From: Glaciozyma antarctica PI12
Lineage: Eukaryota > Basidiomycota > Microbotryomycetes > Kriegeriales > Camptobasidiaceae
Reading direction: 5' to 3'
Length of the DNA stretch: 64,000 nucleotides
Assembly (NCBI GenBank): GCA_002917775.1
Contig: KZ627156.1
Span: 1,038,838 to 1,102,837, forward strand
The position numbers and the translations under genes were made by a program. The number at the start of each line of letters is the position of its first letter. Within the stretch, counting starts at the first letter, position 1. This document shows positions 21,740 to 32,539 of the stretch, one piece after another. The notes below the pieces were generated by a model, which did no database searches, was not told the DNA's origin, and saw only the letters and a list, made by a program, of their open reading frames with translations.

Positions 21740-23287
21740 ATGAGCGAAATTTCCTCGACCGACGGCCAGCGCAGTCCCTCATCGAGCGCCTTTGGCTCCA
21801 CCCGCAAGAAGTCGCGTGTGGTGACCTCTCCTCGTGAGTTCTCCAGCCCAGCAGCTCACACCGTATACTAACGTAGCACGGCATCACCAGCATGGGCGCG
21901 GAACCTTCCTCCCGACGAATTCCCCGACGACGACGACCCGCCAAGCACGCTCAACTCCTCTCGAACGCTGTCCTCCGCCCGACGTACAGACCACGGTCGC
22001 CCCTCCCTCTCCTCCGCCTTCCAACAACCCCTCAATACAGCCGATTCGACCGCCTCGACCTCTGGCTCCGCGCTCCTCTCCCCGCCGCCTGCGCATGCCG
22101 AGGCTTCACATCATCGCCGAGCGAGTCGCGTTCATGGCGCAGAGGGGGATCGATGGTGGACGTTTACGCTGCCGACAAAGTATCTGGATCGGGTGCACGA
22201 TTATGTGAATGCTGGGTTGCATGGGGAGGGAGAGGGAGGGGAGAAGGGGAAGGAGAGGGAGGAGGGGGAGGGGGACGATAGGAGGAGCGTCAAGGCAGGG
22301 ACGAAGAGCAGGGACAAGGATGAGGAGAAGGGGGAGCATCACAGGAGCTCGGGGATGAGCATGGGAACGCACCTCGTCCCGCCGACGGTCTACTCGATCA
22401 ATCAAACACAAGTGCGTCTTTCGACTCGAGGAGCTGATCAGGAGCTGCTGCTGACCCTCGTCTCGCTTTACAGACTCCTGGCTGGTCAGCGCCCTGGACT
22501 CCCTTTCACCGCGAGAAACCCCACGACCCCACCGCCTTCCACTTCTCCTCCGACGTCCCTACCACCTCGAAATCCTCGCGCTTCGAAGCCTTTGTTCTCC
22601 ACAACGTCTTTGCGCCCCTCGTCTTTCGATTCTTCAACCTCGCGCTCAACGTGTGTACGCTCGCCATCGCGTCGAACGTCCGGAGGCAGGAGACGAAAGC
22701 GGACGTCCAGGGTATCATCGGTTCGTCAACGCTCATGATGATCATCGTCTCGCCTTTCGCCATCCTGCACATCTTTATCAACCTTTACGTGAGTTGCGTC
22801 TTTCGATTTCTTCTGGCATTCCGCTGACTTGCCTCGCAGGTCGAATACACCGGGCGACCCATCGGAATCTGGGGGATTCGGAAAAAGGTTCGCTCGCCCT
22901 TCGTCCCCCATCTACGTCGTACTCACTGATTCCAACTCCAGATGTTCCACACTCTCACCGAGCTCATCTTCATCTGTCTCTGGTCCTCAATCCTCTCCCT
23001 CGCCTTCGACGACCTCTTCACCTCTCCCCTCGAATGCACCTCCTGGACGCCGTACGCGCGCTACAACTCTCCCATCTCCTCAGTCGGATCAGCGGACGTC
23101 GAAGGGAGCTTAGCGGACTCGATTTGCGGGCAGCAGATGGCGTTGGTCACGCTCGTCTTCCTCAGCGTCGGCATGTACATCGCCGTACTCGTCGTCAGCT
23201 TGTTTCGCATCTTTGCAAAGGTCAGCAGGAAGTGAGTGTTTCGTTCCATCGTCGCTTGGCTGGACGCTGATGGTCCCTCGCAGGTAA
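21740..23287 (+). CDS. SRF1-like multi-pass membrane protein (phospholipase D regulator family)
   Basis: ATG at 21740; intron 1 has a classic tatactaac branch site. The first 200 residues are hydrophilic (Ser, Asp, Glu and charged repeats). The C-terminal half has about four membrane segments: PLVFRFFNLALNVCTLAIAS, SSTLMMIIVSPFAILHIFIN, HTLTELIFICLWSSILSLAF and MALVTLVFLSVGMYIAVLVV. Between helices 2 and 3 is EYTGRPIGIWGIRKKM, close to the EYTGKPLG signature of fungal Srf1, a regulator of the phospholipase D Spo14. The last junction is unusual: unspliced, the frame ends AAG-TGA at 23233-23235; splicing the gtgagt...cag intron (about 23232-23283) gives AAG-TAA at 23285-23287, so both forms end in the same Lys. 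Confidence 0.6.
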
Positions 23288-23802
23288 CGGCGTCTACATA
23301 CTCCCTCCCTCGTCGCCTCGCAGCACCTTTTTTTCGTCCTCCCCGCCGACGAAGCTGCTTTTTTACTCCCCCCGCACGCACAGTACTTGATACCACATCT
23401 TGTCGTATACCATTCTTTACCTCTGCAAGCTCTTGTCCTCGGAGCTCGTTCTCAGCGAGAGTGGCGACGGAGGTTTCCCTTCGAGAGTCGAGCGTCGAGC
23501 TGGACTGCCCCCGTGCAGCTAAGAATAGCAAGCAAGCTTGATTACAGCCAGGCTAGCGATCTACGAGAGCTTGAGGAGGAGGAGTTGCGGCCAGCTCGCG
23601 GAGTCAACTCGCGCGCGCCTCGAGAAACACCTCTTCCTCTGCCACCACACTCCGCCTTCAGTCTCTCCCAGCCCCAGCGCCCTCCTCACCACACACAGTC
23701 CGCTCAGCCGACTCGTCCCCACCCACCCGCGCCAGCCGCCTTCCTCTCTTCGACTCCTCCCTCCCTCTCCTCACCTCACCTCCCCCCACTCCCTCGCCCA
23801 GC
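23288..23802. other. Intergenic region upstream of YJU2
   Basis: About 515 bp; C/T-rich in the last 200 bp. Frames here are short and lack recognisable domains. Confidence 0.4.
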
Positions 23803-24937
23803 ATGTCAGAACGTAAAGTGCTCAACAAGTACTTCCCACCCAACTTCGATCCGAGCCTCATCCCTCGGAGGAAGATGGGGAAAGACAAGCAGCAGGTCGT
23901 TCGTCTGATGGCGCCCTTCTCGATGCGTTGCGGGTACGTCTGTCTCGCTGCTCTCGGGGGTGGGAGCTGATAGAGTGCAGGACGTGTGGGGAGTATATTT
24001 ATAAGGGGAAGAAGTTTAATGCTAGGAAGGAGACGGTGGATGGGGAGGAGTACTATGGGATCAAGGTGCGTGCCTTCTCTTGCGCAGGTGGGGCGGCGAG
24101 CTGATGCTAGGAACGCAGATCTTCCGCTTCTACATCAAGTGCACGCAATGCTCCTCCGAGATCACCTTCAAGACGGACCCAAAGTACGTCCCCTCTCGCC
24201 GAGCTCACAGGCACCACTCTGACTCCTGCCTCTCCAGAAACACGGACTACGTCGCCGAGCACGGAGCGGCGCGAAACTTTGAGCCCTGGCGAGACGACGC
24301 CGTCGGACTCGAGGAGGACAAGGTCGCTCGGATGATGGAGGAGGAGAACAACCCTATGCAGGAGCTCGAGAACAAGGCTGTCGACTCCAAGCGGGAGATG
24401 GACATCCTCGATGCGCTGCAGGAGCTCAAGACGCGGAACGCACGTATCGAGCGAGCGGGGAAGGAGGACCCGAACGCCGTGCTCGAGAGGGTTAGTAGTG
24501 GAGTCGAGGTGGGGGATCGAGAGGTGCGGAAGAAGTTGACGGAGTTTGAGGAGAGGAGGAAGAAGGAGGAAAAGGAGGATGATGAGGAGGTTAAGAAGAT
24601 CTTTGGGAGGGCGTACGTCTCTGGAGTACCGGATATCGAACTCGAGGAAGCGGGAGTATCGTCGGAGGAGGGGTCGGAGCCCGCTACGCCCAAGGACGAC
24701 GAGAAGGGACCGCAAGCGAGCGGATCAGGGATGAGCTCCAAGGCGGTGGCAGAACTCGCGGCGGCGTCGGTCAAGAGGAAGCTGGATGCGGTCGAGCCGA
24801 CGCCGGCGTCCCTCCTTTCGGCGGCGTCGAGGTCGATCGTTGAGAAGAGCTTTGGAGGAGCGGGGATGCCTGCGCCGCAGAAGAAGAAGAAGGCGAACGC
24901 GTTGGCCAAGTTGGGGATCACGCTCAAGAAGAAGTGA
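23803..24937 (+). CDS. YJU2: Step-I splicing factor Yju2 (CWC16/CCDC94 family)
   Basis: Four exons, about 320 residues. The N-terminal domain begins [20 protein letters not shown] and carries the two CxxC pairs of the family zinc site ([20 protein letters not shown] and [16 protein letters not shown]), followed by [17 protein letters not shown]. The middle is a long charged helix ([48 protein letters not shown]). The C-terminus is Ala/Ser-rich and basic, ending [15 protein letters not shown]. Yju2 joins the spliceosome at branching as a partner of the NTC/Prp19 complex. All junctions keep frame. Confidence 0.93.
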
Positions 24938-25497
24938 GGAGGGAGTGGAGGTGTAATCGTATCGACGTCGAAGGAAGGTGGCGCTGCTTGGGTTGGGCTG
25001 TACTGCTTCGAGGCTCTTGCTCTTCCTCTGCTTCTGGCGACTTTAATCGGCCCTGCTTAGGTCGTTGAGTGGGGCGTCGACAGCGGTGAGGGAGGGAACG
25101 CTGACTGGCTCGCTTCGCCGCTCGCTCTCGAGACGAATCCGCTCCCTCTTTCGGCACCTCTTCTATGACTTCTTCATGGCTCTGTTTCACGCATTTCTCC
25201 TCCACCTGAGCCGTGCATTTCCCTCTGAGCGCTCCCCTTCGCTAACTCCCCCTCTCCGATACTCTCCCACGGTGAGAGGGACCGAGCTCGACTAGGAGAT
25301 TTTTGACCTGTCGCGAAGACGAACTCGTTCCTCCCTTACAAGACGCTCGTAGCTTCGTACAAGGTGAGTAAAGGCAGAACAGCTCAGGCGGAAACAGCCG
25401 GAGTCGCACAGAAGACTTGGGCCCGGGCTGACTTTGAATCCTTCGCCCACAGCAACAACTCCCCTCCTTCCCCCTCCCTCCCGCCATCTCCTCAGCA
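24938..25497 (+). promoter_or_regulatory. RRB1 upstream region with a 5' UTR intron (25364-25452)
   Basis: 560 bp between two tandem genes. Just before the RRB1 ATG there is a complete intron signature: gtgagt donor at 25364, GCTGAC-type branch site near 25427, cag acceptor at 25450-25452, leaving 45 nt of leader to the ATG. This fits a spliced 5' UTR. Confidence 0.5.
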
Positions 25498-27182
25498 ATG
25501 GGCAAGCGAGCCTCCTCCCCCACCGGCGCATCAGCGCAAAAGTCTGCTTCAGCACCTTCCGCCGCCGACCGCACCAAGACCGACGAGGAGGGCATGGGAG
25601 AGTTCGAGGACCAGTGGGAAGATGAGCTCGCGGCGGACGAGGACGAGGGAGAGGTTATCGACGCTGCCGAGGAGGACGACGTAGTGGGAGAGCTTGGGGA
25701 GGACGGTCTCGAGGCGGGAGGGATGGACATTGACGAGCCGGACGCGATTGAGGATGAGGAGCGCGCTCCTTCGCCTATCCCCTTCCTTCCTACTGGAGTT
25801 CTCGCAGAGGGCGAATTTCTTGAGCCTGATCTCTCGACCTACCCCCTCCTTCACTCGTTTGTGCCTACGTGGCCGAGTTTGAGCTTCGACATCCTGAGGG
25901 ACAGCGGCGGAGAGGAGCGCAGGGGATACCCCGTTTCGTGCGCTCTCGTCGCGGGAACGCAGGCGCAGGATCGCACGGCGAACGAGGTCACTGTGATGAG
26001 GTGGGAGGGACTTGGCAAGACGAGGAAGGATGGTGGAGGTGAGTTGTGTTCTCTTCGTGTCGCGTCGCAGCGCCCGTGCTGATCCCTCCTCACCTTGACA
26101 GATTCCGATTCGGACGACTCTGACGACGAGGCGGACGACGACCCCGTTCTCAACTTCCGCGCGATCCCTCACCAAGGCTGCGTGAACCGTATCCGCGCCC
26201 TCCCCCTCGCCCTTCCCCTCTCTCTCGGCCCTCCCTCCCCTCCCTCCATCTACCCCGTTGCCACCTTCTCCGAAACCGGCAAAGTCCACATCTTCGACGT
26301 CGCCCCTCAACTCGCCTCCCTCCTATCCCCCACCACCGCTTCCGCCCCTCTCTCCAAACTTCCCCTCTACACCATCGACTCCCACGGTCGCACGGAAGGC
26401 TACGCTCTCGCCTGGGGCAACCCCATCGGCTCCTCTTCGTCGAACCGGCTCGTGTCGGGCGACATCCACGGCAAAATCTTCCTCACGACGATGACGCAGT
26501 CGTCCTTCACTCCTTCGCCCAAACCGTTCCTCAGCCACACGGATTCGGTCGAAGACCTCCAGTGGAGCCCGAGCGAGCCGACTGTCTTTGCGAGTTGTTC
26601 GGCCGATCGCAGTATTCGCGTTTGGGACGTCAGGGTCAAGGATCGCAAGAGCGTTATTGGGGTCGCGGGAGCGCACGAGGCGGATGTGAACGTTCTGAGC
26701 TGGAACAACTCGACCAACTATCTCATTGCGAGTGGAGGAGTCGAGGTATGGAATCAAAGTCTGGGATCTTCGCAACTTCAAAGGGTTCGTCTTATCCTTT
26801 CTCTCCTGTCTCCTCGCTGACCTCTCTCGCGCGCAGAACCAAGTCACCAGCCCCTACCCCCGTCGCCGCCTTCTCCTGGCACACCGCCCCCATCACCTCC
26901 ATCGAATGGCACCCGACCGAAGACTCCTGTTTCGCCGCCTCAGGCGCCGACGACCAAGTGACTCTCTGGGACCTCTCCGTTGAGCTGGACGAGGACGAGC
27001 GGCCGTCTCAGCAGGCTGGAGAAGCTGAGAGGCTCAAGGACGTTCCGGCTCAGTTGTTGTTCGTCCATCAGGGGCAGAAGGAGATAAAGGAGGTCCATTG
27101 GCATCCTCAGATTCCTGGAGTGGTCGTTAGTACGGCGTTGGATGGGTTTAACATCTTTCGCGCGTTGCCTTTCTCGGATTAG
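25498..27182 (+). CDS. RRB1: Ribosome assembly protein Rrb1 / GRWD1 (Glu-rich WD40)
   Basis: About 500 residues. The N-terminus is acidic ([20 protein letters not shown]). A GRWD-type N-terminal helix region [19 protein letters not shown] precedes the propeller, whose blades include [54 protein letters not shown] and DQVTLWDL. The C-terminus has [19 protein letters not shown], close to human GRWD1. Rrb1 chaperones ribosomal protein L3. Near 26745 one extra base (a G in ...gtcgaggtatgg...) shifts the frame: SGGVE and YGIKVWDL are in different frames with no intron between, a probable assembly error. The intron after NFKG has a gttcgt donor and a GCTGACC branch site. Confidence 0.9.
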
Positions 27183-27454
27183 GTGGAATATGAGGAGTGT
27201 TTTTGTTGATGGATATGCGTGCGGCGTTGAGAGCGAGATGAGAGTGGGAAGAGCGTTCGTGCGGCAGAGAGCGAGGAGAACGACGATTCTGCGAAGGCTG
27301 TGAATCCAACTCAATTCAGCGGCCGAGGGGAGTAACGAGTGTGGGTAACTAATGCTGGCTCGCAGGCCGCTAGAATGGGTAAAAAAAAGGCGTGCCAGCA
27401 ACGACAACAACACTCAACAACGAAAGACGAAACATCCTGCCAAAGCTCCAGTGT

Positions 27455-30400
27455 CTAACACCCCTCTTTCTCAAAGCACGACGACTCGGGCGTCTCAGGC
27501 GACCTCACCCCACTCTTCCCGCTCAACAACGGCTCAGCGAACCCCTCGCTCTCCGACATCGTCCTCTCCAGCGCCTCGGACCTTTCCAGCAACCGCGCGA
27601 GCGAGAGGTGCGAATCGAGGGAATGGGAACTCGAATCGTCGCGCGAGGATTTCTGGCGTCGATGATGGGAAGGGAATTCTAATTCTGAATTGACGGGCGA
27701 GGCGTAGGGGGAGGATTCGCTCGTGGTGTGGTGGTTGAGGTAGGAGTAGCCGGAGTTGGAGGAGGGGAGGAAGGCGCGGGAAGAGGGCGAGGAGGGCAGG
27801 GAGGCGCGAGAGGTGGGGGAGGAGGGGAGGGAGGCTCGCTGGGGTTGGGGAGCGCGAGGAGGTGTCGTGGGGTGGGAGAGGCGCGCTGGGAGGGTCCAGG
27901 TTGAGAAACAAGGCGTCTCGTTGGCGTCGATTTCGGATTCCGGCGGCGAGGCAGTCGTGTCCGGCGAATTTGGTGTCGAGTCGAGTGGGAGAGGGTTCGA
28001 AGGAGGAGTACAGTCGCTCCCGGCGTGCGAACGAGGTCTCGGCGTCTTGCTCCCCGTCGAACGAGGAAGTTCGAACGACCCGATAGGCGAAAGGCGCTCC
28101 GGAGGTTCAGGGAGCACGTAGTCGCTGAACGGCCTGCTCTCCCTCCTCCCCTCCGGCGTAGGCGTCTCCGTCGTACCCGACCCCGTCCACCAGCTCCTCT
28201 GCCTCCTCAAGCTCCCGACCAACCCAGGGAGATGAAGCGCCTTGAGTCCCGGACTCCCGCTCTTCGCAAGCTGCTCGAAATCCTCCACTTTCTCCGCGAC
28301 TTTCGTCCTCGGTCCTAAGCCCTTTTCGACCTCACCTGCGCACGCAAAGCTCTCGTCCGAATGCGAGCTCGTCCTCGTACTCCCCACGCTCCCGAGACTC
28401 CCAAACTTTCCCCTCGCTTTCTTGATTCGCCTGAGCGAGAATGGTGAAATCGTTCCTGACGCTCGGCCGCTCCAAGATCCGAGAGGGTGAGTCGAGCGAA
28501 GAGGCGAGGGCGTGTTGTAGGTTAAGGACGGGGTTGCCGAGGGTGGTGCGGAGGCGCGCGTGCGGGGAGGAGGACGAGTGTAGGTGCCTGGCGCAGGGAA
28601 GGGGTCGGGGTAGAGTTGAGCGTACGCGTAAGGATGAGCGATGTGAGGAGGAGCCTGAGGGAGGGAAGTGTCGAGGACCGCAGGCGTTGGCGAGCGATGT
28701 GAGATTTCGCTCGAGTCCTCGTGGAACGTCGAGCTCGTCGGGTCGTCCCCACTACTGCTCTCCTCCCGCTCATCCTCCTCGCTAACCCTCACCATCTCCC
28801 TCCTCAAGCTCCCACTCATCTCGTTGCTCCCACTCCCGGACTCGCTCAGCGAGCCGAGCCGCTTCTTCCACATCTCCTCGACCGCTTCGACTGACGGGTC
28901 GCGCGAGAACGGATCGACCCCAGTTATGCCTATGCCCAGACTGGACTTCCTCGGTGCGGGGGAAATGACGGCGTCCCCAGAATAGGTCGAAATATTCTGA
29001 CCTTCGTGTCGCAATTGCGAATCGAAGGCGAATTGGAGGGCGGAGAGTGACGGACGAGGATGGAGGTCGATTCCGAGGCCTTTGAGTGGCGAAGGCGTTT
29101 TAATTCGTGGAGGAGAGTTCGGGAAAGTCGGAGGGGAGAGGGCGGAGAGGGAGGAGGTAGAGCGGTTCTTCTGCGACGGAGGTTTTCGGATCGTCGAGGG
29201 GAGCTGAGGTGTCGATTGGGAGAGGTTAGAGAAGGGATGCGCGGGGCGGAAGGAGGATCCTCGGTTTCCCTGTGTTGCGCGTGCGGACTGGAATCGACCC
29301 GAGCTGTTGGTTCCTGTGCTTGCGAGTGAGAAGCGTGGGGAGACGAAGGGCGGAGTGGCGGGTTGTGGGAGAGGAATGGGACCCTTGGGGACTGCCACGG
29401 AGAGGTTCAGCTTACACACAAGAAAATAAGGTTGATTACGCTTACGAGCGAGGTCAAGAGCGAGGCCGCTCCATCGCACGAAAATGAAGGTGTTCAAGAG
29501 CACGAATCCGGCAGGCGAACTCGTCGTTCCGAAGATCGTAGGCGCCAGCTTGAAGCTCGAGAATGCTGTAAGGTAGGCGTAATCGAAAGTGACTGGAAGG
29601 CCGATCGAGAGAATGGCGACGAGGATTGAGAAGGATTGAAGGACCCGAAGGCGAAACTGCGCAGCTTCCGGTGAGGTTCTCTTCTCGCAAAAAAGAAACG
29701 ACGAACCGATTCCCACTCAGTGGGGCTTCCATCGTCGCTCCATGAATGATTCGAGCCGCCCTCCGTGGTCTGCCACCTCGCAGGCGGAGGTGACGTCCGA
29801 GGTCGCCAGGGGCTCGGCAGCGAGAAACGATTCCCGCCGCGTTCTGGAGGCTTGTCCGTAGCTGCATGCTCCTGCGTGCGCCGGTAGCACTTAGCTCCTG
29901 CTTCCAAGCACCGTGATTCCCGCTCAACGCACCCGATTGCGGCCCTGCACCTCGCGTTCGGTCGATCGCAGATCTTGGAACAGCAGCGCCGAGAGGTGGA
30001 CGTCGAAGAGGATGTGGAAGGCTGTCCGGCTTGCTGGAATCTTGATACCCGTAGGTGCGCGGGCAAAGGAGGCGAGGAGGAGAACGTTCGCTGTCACGCC
30101 GATAGATTCATGAGCGCAATCCCGCACCTCGACCTCGGAAGAACAACTCACAGATGATTCCACACGCGAATACCGCACCCAGCAGCACTCCAACACGCTT
30201 GAATCTACTCCTCACCACGAAAACGAGGTACACATCGACTGAGAAGGCGTGTCAGCTTCCAAACTCCCGAAAAGCTCGCGAAGGTCAAAGCGGACGAACC
30301 CGTCGACGCGCCGAGGAACAACACGACCCTCGCCAGTATCGCCGCTGGTTCTGAGCCTGCCTGCCCTGCCAAGGACGTCGCACCTGCGATTCCAAGGCAG

Positions 30401-30606
30401 AGGAGCGAAAGGAGGAGTAGCGGAGTGGTGAACGCGGAAAGTCGGGAGGGAGTCGGTGACGGGAACGAAGAAGGTAGGCGGCGTCGGAGAAGGAAGAGGA
30501 GTACTGGGAGAAGGAGGAAGGGGAGGAGGAGGGCGGAGGAGGTGGCGAGGACGATTACGTCGCGTAAGGAGGAGGGTCGCGTACTCGAGCTCGTGATTGC
30601 CTCCAT
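27455..30606 (-). CDS. Seven-helix membrane protein with a long Ser/Pro-rich tail (GPCR-like)
   Basis: ATG at 30606 (MEAITSSSTRPSSLRDVIVL). Splicing five introns gives helices VIVLATSSALLLPFLLLPVL; FTTPLLLLSLLCLGIAGAT; ILARVVLFLGASTVDVYLVF followed by RSRFKR; GVLLGAVFACGIISNVLLLA; TAFHILFDVHLSALLF; a basic/Pro loop; FSILVAILSIGLPVTFDYAY; and GFVLLNTFIFVRWSGLALDL. A soluble tail of about 700 residues follows, rich in Ser, Pro, Thr and Arg, with many likely phosphosites. Seven helices, a basic motif after helix 3, a long third inner loop and a long tail suggest a receptor, but no STE3, Gpr1 or Pth11 signature is recognised. Junctions in the loop (donors gtgcag and gttcgt) are less sure. It diverges from the XRCC2-like gene. 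Confidence 0.6.
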
Positions 30607-31146
30607 CGGGGCACAGCTGAGGGGCGCCTGTTGCAAGTCGAAAAGAAGGTGGTGTCCTGGGGGTAGGAGTTGTGGGGAGGCGAGGAAGGATCGAACGCGT
30701 GGAGTGGGAGAGCGAGAGAGAGGTAGAGAGCGTCGAGGAGGAGCAGAGCAAAACCTCGTGCCCCAAACTCGAGCGCGCGTACTGAGGACGGACCTCTTGA
30801 GTGTTCTCAGTCCGATCCAGGCGTCCCTGCAGCGGAGTGCGAGGCTTCCACCGTGGAGAGAACCCTGCTCAGCCCAAGCCTTTCCGTCCTTCTCACTCCC
30901 CATCTCATCGTCCCAGTCACTCCCACTGAGCGGTGGGCCTTCGCAGACTCGAGTCCCGAGCTTGTGTTCTGTTCCGGAGAACCGCTGGTGGTGTCCAAAG
31001 CGCTCCGTTGACAAGCGTGGGGCGGCGGCGGTCGTGCCGGCTCGAGCGTTCTCCAGCCGCAAGCTGAGATCGGCAAAAAGAGAAGCGAGAGAGACGGTAG
31101 AAAGGAAGGAAAGCGGAAGGAAGAGGATCGAGAGGGAGCAGGAGAA
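30607..31146. promoter_or_regulatory. Divergent intergenic region, 7TM protein / XRCC2-like
   Basis: 540 bp between divergent starts. A long plus-strand frame (30425-31150) overlaps the 7TM gene's first exon and is an Arg-rich shadow. No other element recognised. Confidence 0.4.
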
Positions 31147-32393
31147 ATGAGAAACAGTTCTCTCGCGCCCTCGCTCGCCGAGAGTTGTTCCGCGAAAAAG
31201 AAGCGAGGGCGAGGACTTGGTAGGTATTGCTCTGGTGCTCACTCGAACGCCCTTCCTGCGAGAAGAGACTCGGAGGAAGAGGCGAAAGTCGGAACAATCG
31301 GCGCATCTCCCCTCTCTTCTCCCGACCGCTCCTCACTCGCTACGCTGGATCCTTCAACGCTCTCCGCTGCTATCCAGACGCAGACAGGTCTCGAGGTACG
31401 ACCCGCACTGAACCCTGGTATCCTGCGCTGACCCTCTCGCAGCTCCAGAACGCCTGCCTCCACTCGACCTCTCTCCCAGCGGGAACCTTTCACGCCGGCC
31501 TCGATGCTCTGCTTAAGAACCTCCCTCTCCATCGTGGGGACGTGGTCGAGCTCCAGGGACCAGCGGGAGCCGGGAAAACGCAGCTCCTCCTCTTATTTGC
31601 CTTGACAGCGCTCCTCCCCGCGCGCCTTGAGCTCGAGCTGGACGGGAGGACGCAGGGCTTTGACCTGGGAGGGAAAGAACGCAGCGTAGTGTGGTTCGAC
31701 TGCCTCGGGTCATTCGACATCCGCCGACTCGCCACTATCCTCCATTGCCACCTCGCCACGGCCCTCCCAGCCTCCGCCGCGCCAGTTCTCCCCGCCCTCA
31801 TCCGCCGCTGCCTATCCCAATTTTTCCTGTTCAGACCCTCCACCTCCCTCTCTCTCTCCGAAACCCTCTCGACCCTCACGCACCAACCACACTACCTCAT
31901 CCTCTCCCACCTCACCTCCCTCTCCCTCTCCCCCCGCCCTCTCCTCCCGTCTCTCGCCCTCCTCCGCCGTCGTCAAAGCCCCGTAATCCTCATATCCACC
32001 ACCACTCTTACCACCACCAAAATCCCTTGCACCACCTCTCCCGGCTCCTACTTCCCCGCTCCATCCCTCCCTCCCCCTTTTCCATCCATCACCTCTCCCC
32101 CTCCTCATCCCCCATCCTACGACCCACTCGCTCCGATTTTACTCCCCAATACGGCGACAGAAACGATCCCGCTGCATTACCACATCTCCCTCTTCCCGCC
32201 TGCGAGGAAGCAATTCGCGAAGGACGTCAAGTTGGAGGAGGTGCTCGAGGGCGGGGGGAGGGCGGAGGGGACGGATGGGCTTGTGGGAGTGCTGAGGAGG
32301 GCTGGGGGGAAGGAGGTGGGAGCTTGGGAGTGGGAAGTAGGGCGGTGGGAGATTCGGGGGCAGTCACTGTCGACGAAATCGATGTTGTTGTGA
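31147..32393 (+). CDS. XRCC2-like RecA/Rad51 paralogue
   Basis: Two exons (31147-31395, 31443-32393), 399 residues. After a basic N-terminus, GTFHAGLDALLKNLPLHRGD leads to the Walker A loop VVELQGPAGAGKTQLLLLFA and then SVVWFDCLGSFDIRRLATIL, as in XRCC2 (human GPEGTGKTE and FDMLRLVTIL). The Walker B region reads HYLILSHLTSLSLSP; the usual Asp (human LLILDSLSAF) is absent, so ATP hydrolysis may be weak or dispensable. XRCC2 works in homologous-recombination repair with other Rad51 paralogues. The C-terminal third is Pro/Ser-rich and less conserved, ending GQSLSTKSMLL. It is convergent with the bZIP gene, 146 bp apart. Confidence 0.7.
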
Positions 32394-32539
32394 CCTTGTC
32401 TAAGCTCGCTCGCTCGCTCGGAGAAGAGCAACAGGAATGCCTCGAATGTGCTGGCATTTTCAACAGGAACAAGAGTGGAGGGTATCTATTGAGTCAAAAC
32501 GAGAAGAAAAAGCGGGGAGCCAACAGGCTCAACCCCATG

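Noticed and set aside
30425-31150. 241-codon plus-strand frame, very Arg/Lys-rich
   Set aside because: It lies antisense to the membrane helices of the 7TM gene and is a composition artefact.
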